Assembly: GCA_903845455.1 (NCBI GenBank)
Contig: CAIMXN010000094.1
Location: 1-26,486 of the forward strand
DNA: 26,486 bases
Source of the DNA: an uncultured beta proteobacterium
GTDB lineage: Bacteria > Pseudomonadota > Gammaproteobacteria > Burkholderiales > Burkholderiaceae
Direction: 5' to 3'
The position numbers were made by a program, and so were the translations under genes. The notes below the pieces were generated by a model. It saw only the letters and a list, made by a program, of their open reading frames with translations, made no database searches and was not told the DNA's origin. Positions within the stretch are counted from its first letter, which is position 1, and each line of letters begins with the position of its first letter. This document shows positions 1 through 7,339 of this stretch, in pieces.

Positions 1-736
1 GCGTTATGGCCTATCTGAGGATGCGGATATTCGGGCAAGTAATGTGAAGGCAGTTGGCACACGCATGCATTTCACAGTAGAGCGTCGAACTGTCCGTAGA
101 CATGGAAATAAACCAGGCCCACTGCAAATTGAATTGAATTTACCAGGCTTGCATAACGTACGAAATGCCCTTGCTGCTATTGGCATTGCTACTGAGTTGG
201 GTGTTAGTGATCAAGCAATTATGAAAGCCTTAGCCGAATTTAGTGGAGTAGGCCGCCGCTTCCAGCGCTATGGTGATATTCCTCTTGCTACAGGTGGTAG
301 CTATACCTTGATTGATGATTATGGTCACCATCCAGTGGAGATGGCCGCTACCTTAGCAGCTGCACGCGGTGCTTACCCCGATCGTCGTCTCGTGTTGGCA
401 TTTCAACCGCATCGTTTCACCAGAACCAGAGATTGCTTTGGTGAATTTATACAGGTCTTGAAAAATTTTGATGCTGTTGTATTGACTGAAGTTTATCCAG
501 CTGGTGAGGCAAAGATTCCGGGTGCTGATGGTAAAAGCTTACTGAAAGCAGCAACGACAGAAGATAAAAGTATTAAGGCATTGTTAAAGCCTACAGATGT
601 TGCTTTTGTGACGAGCGTTGCAGAGATGCCTGAAAAACTCATTGAGATTTTGAAAGATGGTGATGTCTTGATCACGATGGGAGCTGGCTCTATATCCACA
701 CTCTCCCACACCTTAGCAGAGGTAGGTAATGCCTAA
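1..736 (+). CDS. murC: UDP-N-acetylmuramate--L-alanine ligase, 3' part
   Basis: C-terminal 244 residues of MurC, the cytoplasmic ATP-dependent ligase that adds L-alanine to UDP-MurNAc, the first amino acid of the peptidoglycan stem peptide. The reading frame is open to the left edge (first full codon at position 2), so the start and the ATP-binding P-loop lie outside the window. Family hallmarks visible: NVRNALAAIGIA in the central domain, FSGVGRRFQ, the DDYGHHPVE block, and AFQPHRFTRT in the C-terminal Mur ligase domain. The stop codon overlaps the start of ddl by 8 nt, so the two are translated in one operon, as in the dcw cluster of most proteobacteria. Recognition is firm; only the missing 5' end limits it. 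Confidence 0.96.
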   Translation, partial: RYGLSEDADIRASNVKAVGTRMHFTVERRTVRRHGNKPGPLQIELNLPGLHNVRNALAAIGIATELGVSDQAIMKALAEFSGVGRRFQRYGDIPLATGGSYTLIDDYGHHPVEMAATLAAARGAYPDRRLVLAFQPHRFTRTRDCFGEFIQVLKNFDAVVLTEVYPAGEAKIPGADGKSLLKAATTEDKSIKALLKPTDVAFVTSVAEMPEKLIEILKDGDVLITMGAGSISTLSHTLAEVGNA

Positions 737-1727
737 GCTAATGACTTCCTGGGCCGAGCGCGTGAAGGCTGATCTAGCCAAGTTAAATATTCGATCGCTG
801 GGTCGCGTTGGCGTTTTATTGGGGGGGAGCTCTGATGAGCGCGAGATTTCCTTGATGTCAGGCAATGGCGTAATGGATGCGCTGCTTAAAAAAGGGGTAG
901 ATGCTCACCCATTTGATCCAGGCCTACGTTGTCCAACTGAGTTAGCTAAAGAAAAATTCGATCGAGTTTTTATTTCCTTACACGGTCGTTACGGTGAAGA
1001 TGGCACGATTCAAGGATTATTAGAATTACTGAATCTTCCCTATACCGGTAGCGGTGTATTGGCTTCTGCATTGTCGATCGATAAAATCGCAACGAAGCAA
1101 ATTTGGTTAAGTCATGGTTTGTCTACCCCTGAGTTTGAGGAGTTGACTGCTAATAGCGATTGGGAGGTAGTAGCAAAGCATTTAGGCTTACCGCTCATTG
1201 TGAAACCAGCTAATGGAGGATCTTCACTTGGTTTAACAAAAGTTAAATCAGTAGACGAGTTACCTGCTGCATTCGAACTTGCAGCTCGATTGGATAAGAA
1301 GGTCATTGCTGAGACTTGCATTATTGGCGATGAGCTGACCTGCGCGCTAGTTGGTGAAGACGTGAATGCTGAAGCGCTACCCGTAATCATAATTATTCCG
1401 CCACAAGCAAACTATGATTTTCATCATAAATACTTTTCAGATGAGACGCAGTATTTATGCCCAACCGGCTTGGCTTCTGAAGTAAATGAAGCCGTTCAGA
1501 ATTTGGCTTTAGCGGCTTATCGCGCGTTGGGTTGCAGTACTTGGGGCCGCGCTGACGTGATGTTAGATGCGAAAACAGGCAAACTTTATCTCTTAGAGAT
1601 GAATACTTCACCAGGCATGACCTCACATTCTTTGGTTCCCATGTCTGCGAAAGCTGCTGGTATTGAGTATGCCGATTTAGTACTTTGGCTACTGAGTCAA
1701 ACGCTTGTAAAAAAGGTGGGCGCATAG
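729..1727 (+). CDS. ddl: D-alanine--D-alanine ligase
   Basis: ATP-grasp enzyme of 332 residues that joins two D-alanines in the cytoplasm for UDP-MurNAc-pentapeptide synthesis. Visible family signatures: GVLLGGSSDEREISL near residue 28, HGRYGEDGTIQG, the ATP-grasp lysine region LPLIVKPANGGSS, and the metal- and product-binding stretch EMNTSPGMTSHSLVP starting at residue 290. The ATG at 729 follows AGAGG (718-722) by 6 nt and overlaps murC by 8 nt; a second ATG four codons later is possible but less well spaced. The N-terminus is about 25 residues longer than in E. coli DdlB, which may simply be lineage-specific. Its place between murC and ftsQ matches ddlB. Confidence 0.96.
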   Translation: MPKLMTSWAERVKADLAKLNIRSLGRVGVLLGGSSDEREISLMSGNGVMDALLKKGVDAHPFDPGLRCPTELAKEKFDRVFISLHGRYGEDGTIQGLLELLNLPYTGSGVLASALSIDKIATKQIWLSHGLSTPEFEELTANSDWEVVAKHLGLPLIVKPANGGSSLGLTKVKSVDELPAAFELAARLDKKVIAETCIIGDELTCALVGEDVNAEALPVIIIIPPQANYDFHHKYFSDETQYLCPTGLASEVNEAVQNLALAAYRALGCSTWGRADVMLDAKTGKLYLLEMNTSPGMTSHSLVPMSAKAAGIEYADLVLWLLSQTLVKKVGA

Positions 1728-1728
1728 C

Positions 1729-2595
1729 ATGAATGCCCTTGGCGCTTTCTTCAATTGGCTTGGTGAATTTTTTGCCTTTATCATGGCGCCCCTCTGGAAC
1801 CATGCAGACCGCATGCAAAAAGTAAGCCGTCTTTTGCTACATTGCTTTGCAATCATGATGTTGGTTGGTCTTTTGGTTTGGTTAAGTCAGAGACCCGTCT
1901 TTACTTTGCGTCAAGTGATGATCGAACCAGTTGTAGGGCAAACCTTAAAACATATTAATAAGCCCACTGTGAAGCAGCAGGTTTTAGAGACAGTTCAAGG
2001 CAATTTCTTTAGCGTTCGACTGGAGGATGTAAAGCGTGGGTTTGAGTCAATGCCTTGGGTTCGTCACGCAAATGTTCGGCGGGTTTGGCCAAACGGTTTA
2101 GTTGTCAGTATTGAGGAGCAAAAGGCTTTTGCCACCTGGGATGGTGTGGATAGTCAAAAACTCATGAATAACCATGGAGAAATTTTTAGTGGTCGTTTAG
2201 CAGAGGTGCCAGATGGCACACGCTTGGTTGATTTCAATGGGCCGGACGATGCTGGCAAAGAAGTGATGCGTCTTTATGAAAAAGCCAATACTTGGTTTAA
2301 GCCATGGGATGCAGAGGTAAAGAGCCTGATCCTCTCGGATCGATACGCATGGCATGTGAAGTTATCCAATGGTATGAAATTGGAATTTGGTCGTGATGAA
2401 GAGAGCTCTGACAAAACCTTAACCGAAGAACGTGTATCTCGCCTCTTTAAATATTGGCCACAAGTTCAAGAAAAGTGGCCGAATCGCGTTGACGCAGTTG
2501 ACTTACGTTATGCCAATGGTTTTGCGGTTCATCTCGCCTCAGCAAATATAAAGAAAGATGAAGTAGATGACAAAAAAAGTGAGCGCAAGCAATGA
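1729..2595 (+). CDS. ftsQ: cell division protein FtsQ
   Basis: Bitopic inner-membrane divisome protein of 288 residues that links early (FtsA/FtsZ) and late (FtsB/FtsL/FtsW/FtsI) division proteins. The sequence shows a cytoplasmic tail of about 33 residues, one membrane segment at about 34-53 (LLLHCFAIMMLVGLLVWL), then a POTRA domain (about 57-128) with the typical SMPWVRHANVRRVWPNGLVV block, followed by the periplasmic FtsQ/DivIB domain. The C-terminus is charged and lysine-rich. It starts one base after the ddl stop and its stop overlaps the ftsA start (ATGA), indicating translational coupling in the dcw operon. Confidence 0.95.
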   Translation: MNALGAFFNWLGEFFAFIMAPLWNHADRMQKVSRLLLHCFAIMMLVGLLVWLSQRPVFTLRQVMIEPVVGQTLKHINKPTVKQQVLETVQGNFFSVRLEDVKRGFESMPWVRHANVRRVWPNGLVVSIEEQKAFATWDGVDSQKLMNNHGEIFSGRLAEVPDGTRLVDFNGPDDAGKEVMRLYEKANTWFKPWDAEVKSLILSDRYAWHVKLSNGMKLEFGRDEESSDKTLTEERVSRLFKYWPQVQEKWPNRVDAVDLRYANGFAVHLASANIKKDEVDDKKSERKQ

Positions 2596-3821
2596 GTAAA
2601 GACAACCGCGATTTATTAGTGGGATTGGATATTGGTACTTCCAAGGTAGTTGCCTTGGTTGCAGAGTTGGCGCCAGATGGTCAATTTAATGTGGTGGGCG
2701 TTGGCCAAACTGCATCCAAAGGATTAAAGAAGGGTGTCGTGGTCAATATTGAGGCGACTGTTCAGTCTATTCAGAAAGCGCTGGAAGAAGCTGAAGTAAT
2801 GGCCGATCGTCAGATTGCTCAAGTATTTACTGGTATTGCGGGTAATCATATTGTGAGCTTTAACTCTAGTGGCATGGTCGCTATTAGAGATAAAGAAGTT
2901 AGTGCGGGTGATGTTGAGCGTGTGTTAGAGACTGCTAAGGCAATCAATATTCCTACAGATCAACAAATTTTGCACATCCTTATTCAGGAATTTATCATCG
3001 ATGGACAAGAGGATGTACGTGAGCCCATTGGCATGAGTGGACTGCGCCTCGAGGTGAAGGTACACATTGTTACCGGTGCTGTTAGTGCTGCACAAAATAT
3101 TGTGAAGTGTGTGCGTCGCTGCGGTCTGGAAGTTAATGATTTGATTCTGCAGCCATTGGCCTCTAGCTTGGCAGTATTGACTGAAGATGAAAAAGAGCTT
3201 GGTGTGGTGTTGGTTGATATTGGTGGTGGAACGACTGATATTGCTATTTATTGCCAAGGATCGATTCGTCATACAGCTGTGATCCCCATTGCCGGGGATC
3301 AAATCACCAATGACATTGCCATGGCATTGCGGACGCCAACGATTGAAGCAGAGGATTTAAAAATTCAGTACGGTATTGCGCGCCAAGATATGGCTGATCC
3401 AACGGCCATGATTGATGTGCCTGGCGTCGGAGACCGTGAGCCAAGACCAATGTCAAAACAGGCCTTATCAGCAGTGATCGAGCCACGTGTTGAGGAGCTA
3501 TTTACTCTGGTTAGAGGGATTGTCCGAGATTCTGGATACGAAGACATGGTCTCTTCGGGAATTGTTTTAACTGGTGGTACAGCCTTAATGCCAGGAATGG
3601 TTGAGCTAGCAGAGCAAGTGTTTTTACGTCCTGCGCGCATTGGCACTCCAGAGTATCGCGGTCATTTGCATGAAGTATTACGTAGCCCAAGATTTTCAAC
3701 GAGCATTGGCTTGTTGATGGAAGGTCAAGCGCAGTTATTGCGTGGTCGTCGTGTATCTCAATCCGGTCCATTCCAGGGTGTGATGTCACGCATGAAGGAA
3801 TGGTTTGCAGGAAATTTTTAA
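2592..3821 (+). CDS. ftsA: cell division protein FtsA
   Basis: Actin-like ATPase of 409 residues that anchors FtsZ filaments to the inner membrane and recruits later division proteins. Visible: phosphate-1 motif GLDIGTSKVVALV near residues 11-23, the 1C (SHS2) insertion in the first half, phosphate-2 motif VDIGGGTTDIAIY, the adenosine motif VLTGGTALMPGM, and a C-terminal amphipathic helix (MSRMKEWFAGNF) that would serve as the membrane-targeting sequence. The start codon overlaps the ftsQ stop by 4 nt. The length is normal for the family. Confidence 0.97.
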   Translation: MSKDNRDLLVGLDIGTSKVVALVAELAPDGQFNVVGVGQTASKGLKKGVVVNIEATVQSIQKALEEAEVMADRQIAQVFTGIAGNHIVSFNSSGMVAIRDKEVSAGDVERVLETAKAINIPTDQQILHILIQEFIIDGQEDVREPIGMSGLRLEVKVHIVTGAVSAAQNIVKCVRRCGLEVNDLILQPLASSLAVLTEDEKELGVVLVDIGGGTTDIAIYCQGSIRHTAVIPIAGDQITNDIAMALRTPTIEAEDLKIQYGIARQDMADPTAMIDVPGVGDREPRPMSKQALSAVIEPRVEELFTLVRGIVRDSGYEDMVSSGIVLTGGTALMPGMVELAEQVFLRPARIGTPEYRGHLHEVLRSPRFSTSIGLLMEGQAQLLRGRRVSQSGPFQGVMSRMKEWFAGNF

Positions 3822-3858
3822 GTTTTTCGTCGTCGTCAATGTAGTACGTTTTTTACCT

Positions 3859-3864
3859 AGGAGG
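3859..3864 (+). promoter_or_regulatory. strong ribosome binding site of ftsZ
   Basis: AGGAGG lies 4 nt before the ATG at 3869 and matches the anti-Shine-Dalgarno sequence perfectly. Most other genes in this window have weak or no such site, so this fits the high FtsZ level needed per cell. It supports the ATG at 3869 over the internal ATG at codon 5. Confidence 0.8.
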
Positions 3865-3868
3865 GTAT

Positions 3869-5206
3869 ATGGAATTTGAAATGTTAGATCAAGAAATAGC
3901 CGGAAAAACCATCATTAAAGTGGTTGGGGTCGGCGGCGCTGGCGGCAATGCTGTCCAGCACATGATTAAACGTGGGGTTATTGGCGTAGAGTTTATTTGC
4001 ATGAACACCGATGCTGGCGCTTTACAGCGTTCTGAGGCACCTGTGAATTTGCAACTAGGTTCTAGTGGACTTGGTGCTGGCGCTAAACCAGAAATTGGTG
4101 CGGCCGCTGCAGAAGAGGCACGCGCTCGTATTGCGGATACTCTGCAGGGGGCACATATGGTCTTCATTACCGCTGGTATGGGTGGTGGTACTGGAACTGG
4201 TGCAGCTCCAATTGTTGCTCAAGTGGCAAAAGAAATGGGTATTTTGACAGTCGGTGTTATTAGTAAGCCCTTTGATTTCGAGGGCGTGAAGCGCTTGAAA
4301 GTTGCTGAAAATGGCGCAACTGAATTAGAGAGCTATGTTGACTCATTAATTGTGGTTCTGAATGAAAAACTGTTTGAAGTCATGGGTGAGGATGCTGAGT
4401 TTGATAAAGCCTTTGCTTGCGCTGATGATGTTTTGCACAACGCAGTTTCTGGTATTGCAGAAATCATCAATGTTCAAGGTTTGATTAACGTTGACTTTGA
4501 AGACGTGAAGACTGTCATGGGCGAGCAGGGCAAGGCGATGATGGGAACAGCAACTGTTTCTGGCATGGATCGTGCCCGCTTGGCTGCTGAAGCTGCAGTG
4601 GCCTCTCCATTGCTTGAAGGTGTTGATCTCTCTGGCGCACGTGGTGTATTGGTAAACATTACAGCAAGCCGCTCATTGAAATTATCAGAGACTCGCGAAG
4701 TGATGGCTGCAATTCGGGGCTATGCTGCTGATGATGCAACGGTAATCTTTGGTACTGTGTATGACGATAGCTTGGGTGATGCTTTACGAGTCACTGTAGT
4801 GGCAACGGGTTTGAATAACCCGCAGGCTCGTCAAAATAGTCAGCCAGAAGTCGTTTGGAGACAGGCAACGGGTACTCATGATGCAATGCCAACCATGGCT
4901 GACCTCAATACTTTTGCTCCAGCTAGTGCCTCCGCTGCAATGAGTAAGGCGGGACTTGACTCTGCATTGAGTGCTAGCGCAGGATTGGCATCGACTGGTG
5001 GCATGATGCCAGCGGGGGTAGTTCAGCCAGCTCCAAGCGGAGTTGATTACAGACAATATGATTTGCCAAGGGTATTCCGTAATTCACGTGAGGCTACACC
5101 TGCCCCTACATTAGGTGCAGATAGCTCTCCTCAGGCAAAGACCATGCTGGATAAAGGGGCTGATTATTATGAGATTCCAGCCTTTTTACGTAAACAAGCA
5201 GATTAA
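3869..5206 (+). CDS. ftsZ: cell division protein FtsZ
   Basis: Tubulin-like GTPase of 445 residues that polymerises into the Z ring at midcell. Visible: the GGAGGNAV nucleotide loop at about 22-29, the tubulin signature GGGTGTG at residues 105-111, the T7 synergy loop GLINVDFEDVKTVM (about 204-217) with its catalytic acidic residues, a variable Ala/Ser/Pro-rich linker from about 325 to 425, and the conserved C-terminal peptide YEIPAFLRKQAD that binds FtsA and other partners such as ZapD, which is encoded at 17057-17809. It is 47 nt downstream of ftsA with its own strong ribosome binding site. Confidence 0.98.
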   Translation: MEFEMLDQEIAGKTIIKVVGVGGAGGNAVQHMIKRGVIGVEFICMNTDAGALQRSEAPVNLQLGSSGLGAGAKPEIGAAAAEEARARIADTLQGAHMVFITAGMGGGTGTGAAPIVAQVAKEMGILTVGVISKPFDFEGVKRLKVAENGATELESYVDSLIVVLNEKLFEVMGEDAEFDKAFACADDVLHNAVSGIAEIINVQGLINVDFEDVKTVMGEQGKAMMGTATVSGMDRARLAAEAAVASPLLEGVDLSGARGVLVNITASRSLKLSETREVMAAIRGYAADDATVIFGTVYDDSLGDALRVTVVATGLNNPQARQNSQPEVVWRQATGTHDAMPTMADLNTFAPASASAAMSKAGLDSALSASAGLASTGGMMPAGVVQPAPSGVDYRQYDLPRVFRNSREATPAPTLGADSSPQAKTMLDKGADYYEIPAFLRKQAD

Positions 5207-5237
5207 TGCGCTGCTCAATACAATAGATAGTTGCGAA

Positions 5238-5288
5238 ATGCCAGCGCGGCGCCCCTCCGGACGACGAATCCCGCGCTAGCGTTGGCAT
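5238..5288. repeat. GC-rich imperfect inverted repeat between ftsZ and the peroxiredoxin gene
   Basis: The arms ATGCCAGCGC (5238-5247) and GCGTTGGCAT (5279-5288) pair over 10 bp with one G-T wobble. Inside them GCGCGG (5244-5249) and CCGCGC (5271-5276) can pair as an alternative. I counted 36 G or C among 51 bases (71%), clearly above the neighbouring coding DNA. No T-run follows, so it is not a typical intrinsic terminator. It lies 31 nt before the next start codon and would sit in the 5' leader of the peroxiredoxin gene or in the ftsZ 3' end. Its function is unknown; a mobile palindromic repeat, an mRNA stabiliser and a leader hairpin are all possible. Confidence 0.65.
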
Positions 5289-5319
5289 ACTTATTAACAA
5301 CTATTTAATTGGAGATTTT

Positions 5320-5820
5320 ATGATTGAAGTCGGACAAAAATTACCAAACGCTACTCTCTATGAATTTTTTGATGAAGAGAGTGCAGGCTGCGCTTTAGGC
5401 CCAAATGCTTTTGAAGTAGATAAGTTGGTCGCTGGTAAAAAAATTATTATCTTTGCATTGCCAGGTGCATTCACCCCAACCTGTTCCGCAAAACATGTAC
5501 CTGGATTTATTGAGCACTACGATGCGATTAAAACAAAAGGGGTTGATGAGATTTGGTGTATTTCAGTAAATGACCCATTTGTAATGGGTGCTTGGGGTCG
5601 TGAACTCAAGGCTGGGAAAAAAGTCCGCATGTTAGGTGATGGTAGCGCCGAGTTCACTAAAAAACTGGGCATGGAGTTTGATTTAACGGCGCGCGGCCTA
5701 GGGGTACGTTCACAACGCTACGCTATGGTTGTAGAAGACGGTATTGTGAAATCACTTAATCTTGAGGCACCAGGCAAGTTTGAAGTGAGTGATGCAGCTA
5801 CTATTCATAAGTCACTTTAA
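5320..5820 (+). CDS. Prx5-type peroxiredoxin
   Basis: Thiol peroxidase of 166 residues that reduces hydrogen peroxide or organic hydroperoxides in the cytoplasm. The Prx5 subfamily signature PGAFTPTCS contains the peroxidatic Cys55, and the partner Arg lies in RSQRYAMVV near residue 130. GVDEIWCISVNDPFVMGAWG is also typical of the glutaredoxin/glutathione-linked Prx5 group. No fused glutaredoxin domain follows, so the reductant is encoded elsewhere. GGAG (5311-5314) supports the ATG start. It sits between ftsZ and lpxC and may be expressed from the region carrying the GC-rich dyad. Which subfamily reductant it uses cannot be told from the sequence. Confidence 0.92.
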   Translation: MIEVGQKLPNATLYEFFDEESAGCALGPNAFEVDKLVAGKKIIIFALPGAFTPTCSAKHVPGFIEHYDAIKTKGVDEIWCISVNDPFVMGAWGRELKAGKKVRMLGDGSAEFTKKLGMEFDLTARGLGVRSQRYAMVVEDGIVKSLNLEAPGKFEVSDAATIHKSL

Positions 5821-5854
5821 TCGCTTTGATTTCTGAATTGAGACGGGTTTAAAC

Positions 5855-6769
5855 ATGCTCAAGCAACGCACAATCACAAGCGCGGTAAAAACTGTGGGGA
5901 TTGGTTTGCACTCAGGGCGCAAGGTGACTATATCTATAAAGCCTGCGCTCGTAAATTCAGGAATTGTGTTTGTGCGGGTTGATACTCCAGAGCAATCGGT
6001 TGTTCCGGCCACTGCTCTGGCAGTATGCGATACCCGCTTAGCATCAGTCATAGAAAAAGATGGCGTTCGTGTATCAACTGTTGAGCATTTACTCTCAGCT
6101 TGTGCAGGCTTAGGCCTTGATAATTTGCTGATTGAGTTAGATAGTGAAGAGGTCCCCATCATGGATGGCAGCGCTGCTTCATTCTTGTTCTTGCTTGAGT
6201 CTGCTGGTATTGCCGAACAAGATGCCTCCCGTCAATTTCTGGTTATCAAGAAACTAATTGAAGTTCATGAGGGTAATAAGTTTGCACGTCTAGAACCATT
6301 CTTTGGTTATAAGTTAGATTTCACAATCGACTTTAAGCATCCTGCAGTAGATAAAACTGGCCAACGTTTTATTGTGGATTTCGCTGAGCATGCTTATCGC
6401 AGTGAAATTGGCCGTGCTCGGACTTTTGGTTTTGCGCATGAAGTTGAGGCTTTGCGCGAAATGGGTTTAGCGCGGGGTGGTAGTTTGGATAACGCGATTG
6501 TGTTGGATGAGCATCGCATCTTAAATAATGAAGAACTTCGTTATGAAGATGAGTTTGTACGTCATAAAATTTTAGACGCGATTGGTGATCTCTATTTAGT
6601 GGGTCACCCAATTGTTGGGGCTTATGTGGCAGAAAAATCCGGTCATGCCCTCAATAACGCACTGCTACGTAAGCTCTTGGAGGATCCAAGTTCCTACGAA
6701 ATCACCACTTTCTCAGAAAATAAAGCGCCACAGGCCTACTCCCAAGACAGTCAGCCCCTCTTTTTTTGA
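5855..6769 (+). CDS. lpxC: UDP-3-O-acyl-N-acetylglucosamine deacetylase
   Basis: Zinc amidase of 304 residues catalysing the committed step of lipid A synthesis in the cytoplasm, which implies a Gram-negative outer membrane with LPS. Zinc ligands are visible as His78 (STVEHLLSA), His237 and Asp241 (EFVRHKILDAIGD), with the catalytic His264 in KSGHALNN; each is one residue off the E. coli numbering. GIGLHSGRKV marks the N-terminal fold. It lies 34 nt after the peroxiredoxin gene with only a weak ribosome binding site. Its 3' end faces the dciA-like gene with a 15-nt gap. In E. coli LpxC is controlled by FtsH proteolysis through its C-terminus; the tail here (DSQPLFF) is not the E. coli type. 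Confidence 0.97.
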   Translation: MLKQRTITSAVKTVGIGLHSGRKVTISIKPALVNSGIVFVRVDTPEQSVVPATALAVCDTRLASVIEKDGVRVSTVEHLLSACAGLGLDNLLIELDSEEVPIMDGSAASFLFLLESAGIAEQDASRQFLVIKKLIEVHEGNKFARLEPFFGYKLDFTIDFKHPAVDKTGQRFIVDFAEHAYRSEIGRARTFGFAHEVEALREMGLARGGSLDNAIVLDEHRILNNEELRYEDEFVRHKILDAIGDLYLVGHPIVGAYVAEKSGHALNNALLRKLLEDPSSYEITTFSENKAPQAYSQDSQPLFF

Positions 6770-6784
6770 GGCACTCCTTCTGAA

Positions 6785-7324
6785 TTACTTGGGTTTGCCC
6801 TGCAGTAGTCGTTCTACTGCTTTACGTAAATCAGAATCAGGCGCCAATTTATCTAGTAGACCTTCCCAAGAGGCTCTAGCAACTTGGTTAAAGCCACGTG
6901 GCCTACTGTTTTTTTCACCATCCCTAGGCTTTACTTCCCAAGCAGGCGAGGTTGGCTTTAGGCGAACCTTTATGGCACTACAAACATAACCTTTTTTAGA
7001 TAACTCATTGATTAAGCTAGGTAAAACTTGTTGTAGGCGGCTAGCAATGCTGGCGTTGCTCACAAGCAAAAAGAGCTCATTTTGGGCATTTGTACGCCAC
7101 CCAGCCTCAATTTTAGGCGCTAGGTGCCCCAACCCAAGTTCAGTTAAGGCAAGGCTTAGGTTTGCCTTGAGTTTTACTAGATCTTCTGTTTTAGCGAAGA
7201 TATTCCCAAGACCTTCTGAGTCCCGTAGGTAATCTAGCCATTCATGGGCTACCTTGTTACGGGAGGGTTTAGGGGCAAAGTTCATAAAAAAAGAGGGTGC
7301 GGGTGATAAACTCAAGGACTTCAT
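6785..7324 (-). CDS. DUF721/DciA-family protein, putative DnaB helicase loader
   Basis: Small basic protein of 179 residues (182 if it starts at the TTG at 7333) that I assign to the DUF721/DciA family. In bacteria without DnaC or DnaI, DciA helps load the replicative helicase DnaB. Visible: a basic N-terminus, a helix-rich stretch EWLDYLRDSEGLGNIFAKTEDLVKL compressed into a first helical unit, then LFLLVSNASIASRLQQVLPSLINEL, which resembles the strand-helix of the family core, and a charged, probably disordered C-terminal half. I chose the ATG at 7324; a later ATG at 7285 is also possible. It faces secA head-to-head with about 15 nt between start codons and is convergent with lpxC. The family call rests on pattern and on its position next to secA and lpxC. 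Confidence 0.72.
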   Translation of the reverse strand: MKSLSLSPAPSFFMNFAPKPSRNKVAHEWLDYLRDSEGLGNIFAKTEDLVKLKANLSLALTELGLGHLAPKIEAGWRTNAQNELFLLVSNASIASRLQQVLPSLINELSKKGYVCSAIKVRLKPTSPAWEVKPRDGEKNSRPRGFNQVARASWEGLLDKLAPDSDLRKAVERLLQGKPK

Positions 7325-7339
7325 TTTCTTCAATATCCC

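Noticed and set aside
1393..1818. 141-residue minus-strand frame opposite ddl/ftsQ
   Set aside because: It lies antisense to two well-identified genes, and its composition looks like a reverse-strand translation of them. No motif was seen.
6740..6785. Terminator between lpxC and the DciA-type gene
   Set aside because: CCTC-T7-GAGG at the lpxC end gives only a 4-bp stem with a T-rich loop, which is not a credible intrinsic terminator.
6612..6989. 125-residue plus-strand frame across the lpxC/dciA junction
   Set aside because: It lies in another frame of lpxC and antisense to the DciA-type gene, without a ribosome binding site or a recognisable domain; it is a shadow frame.
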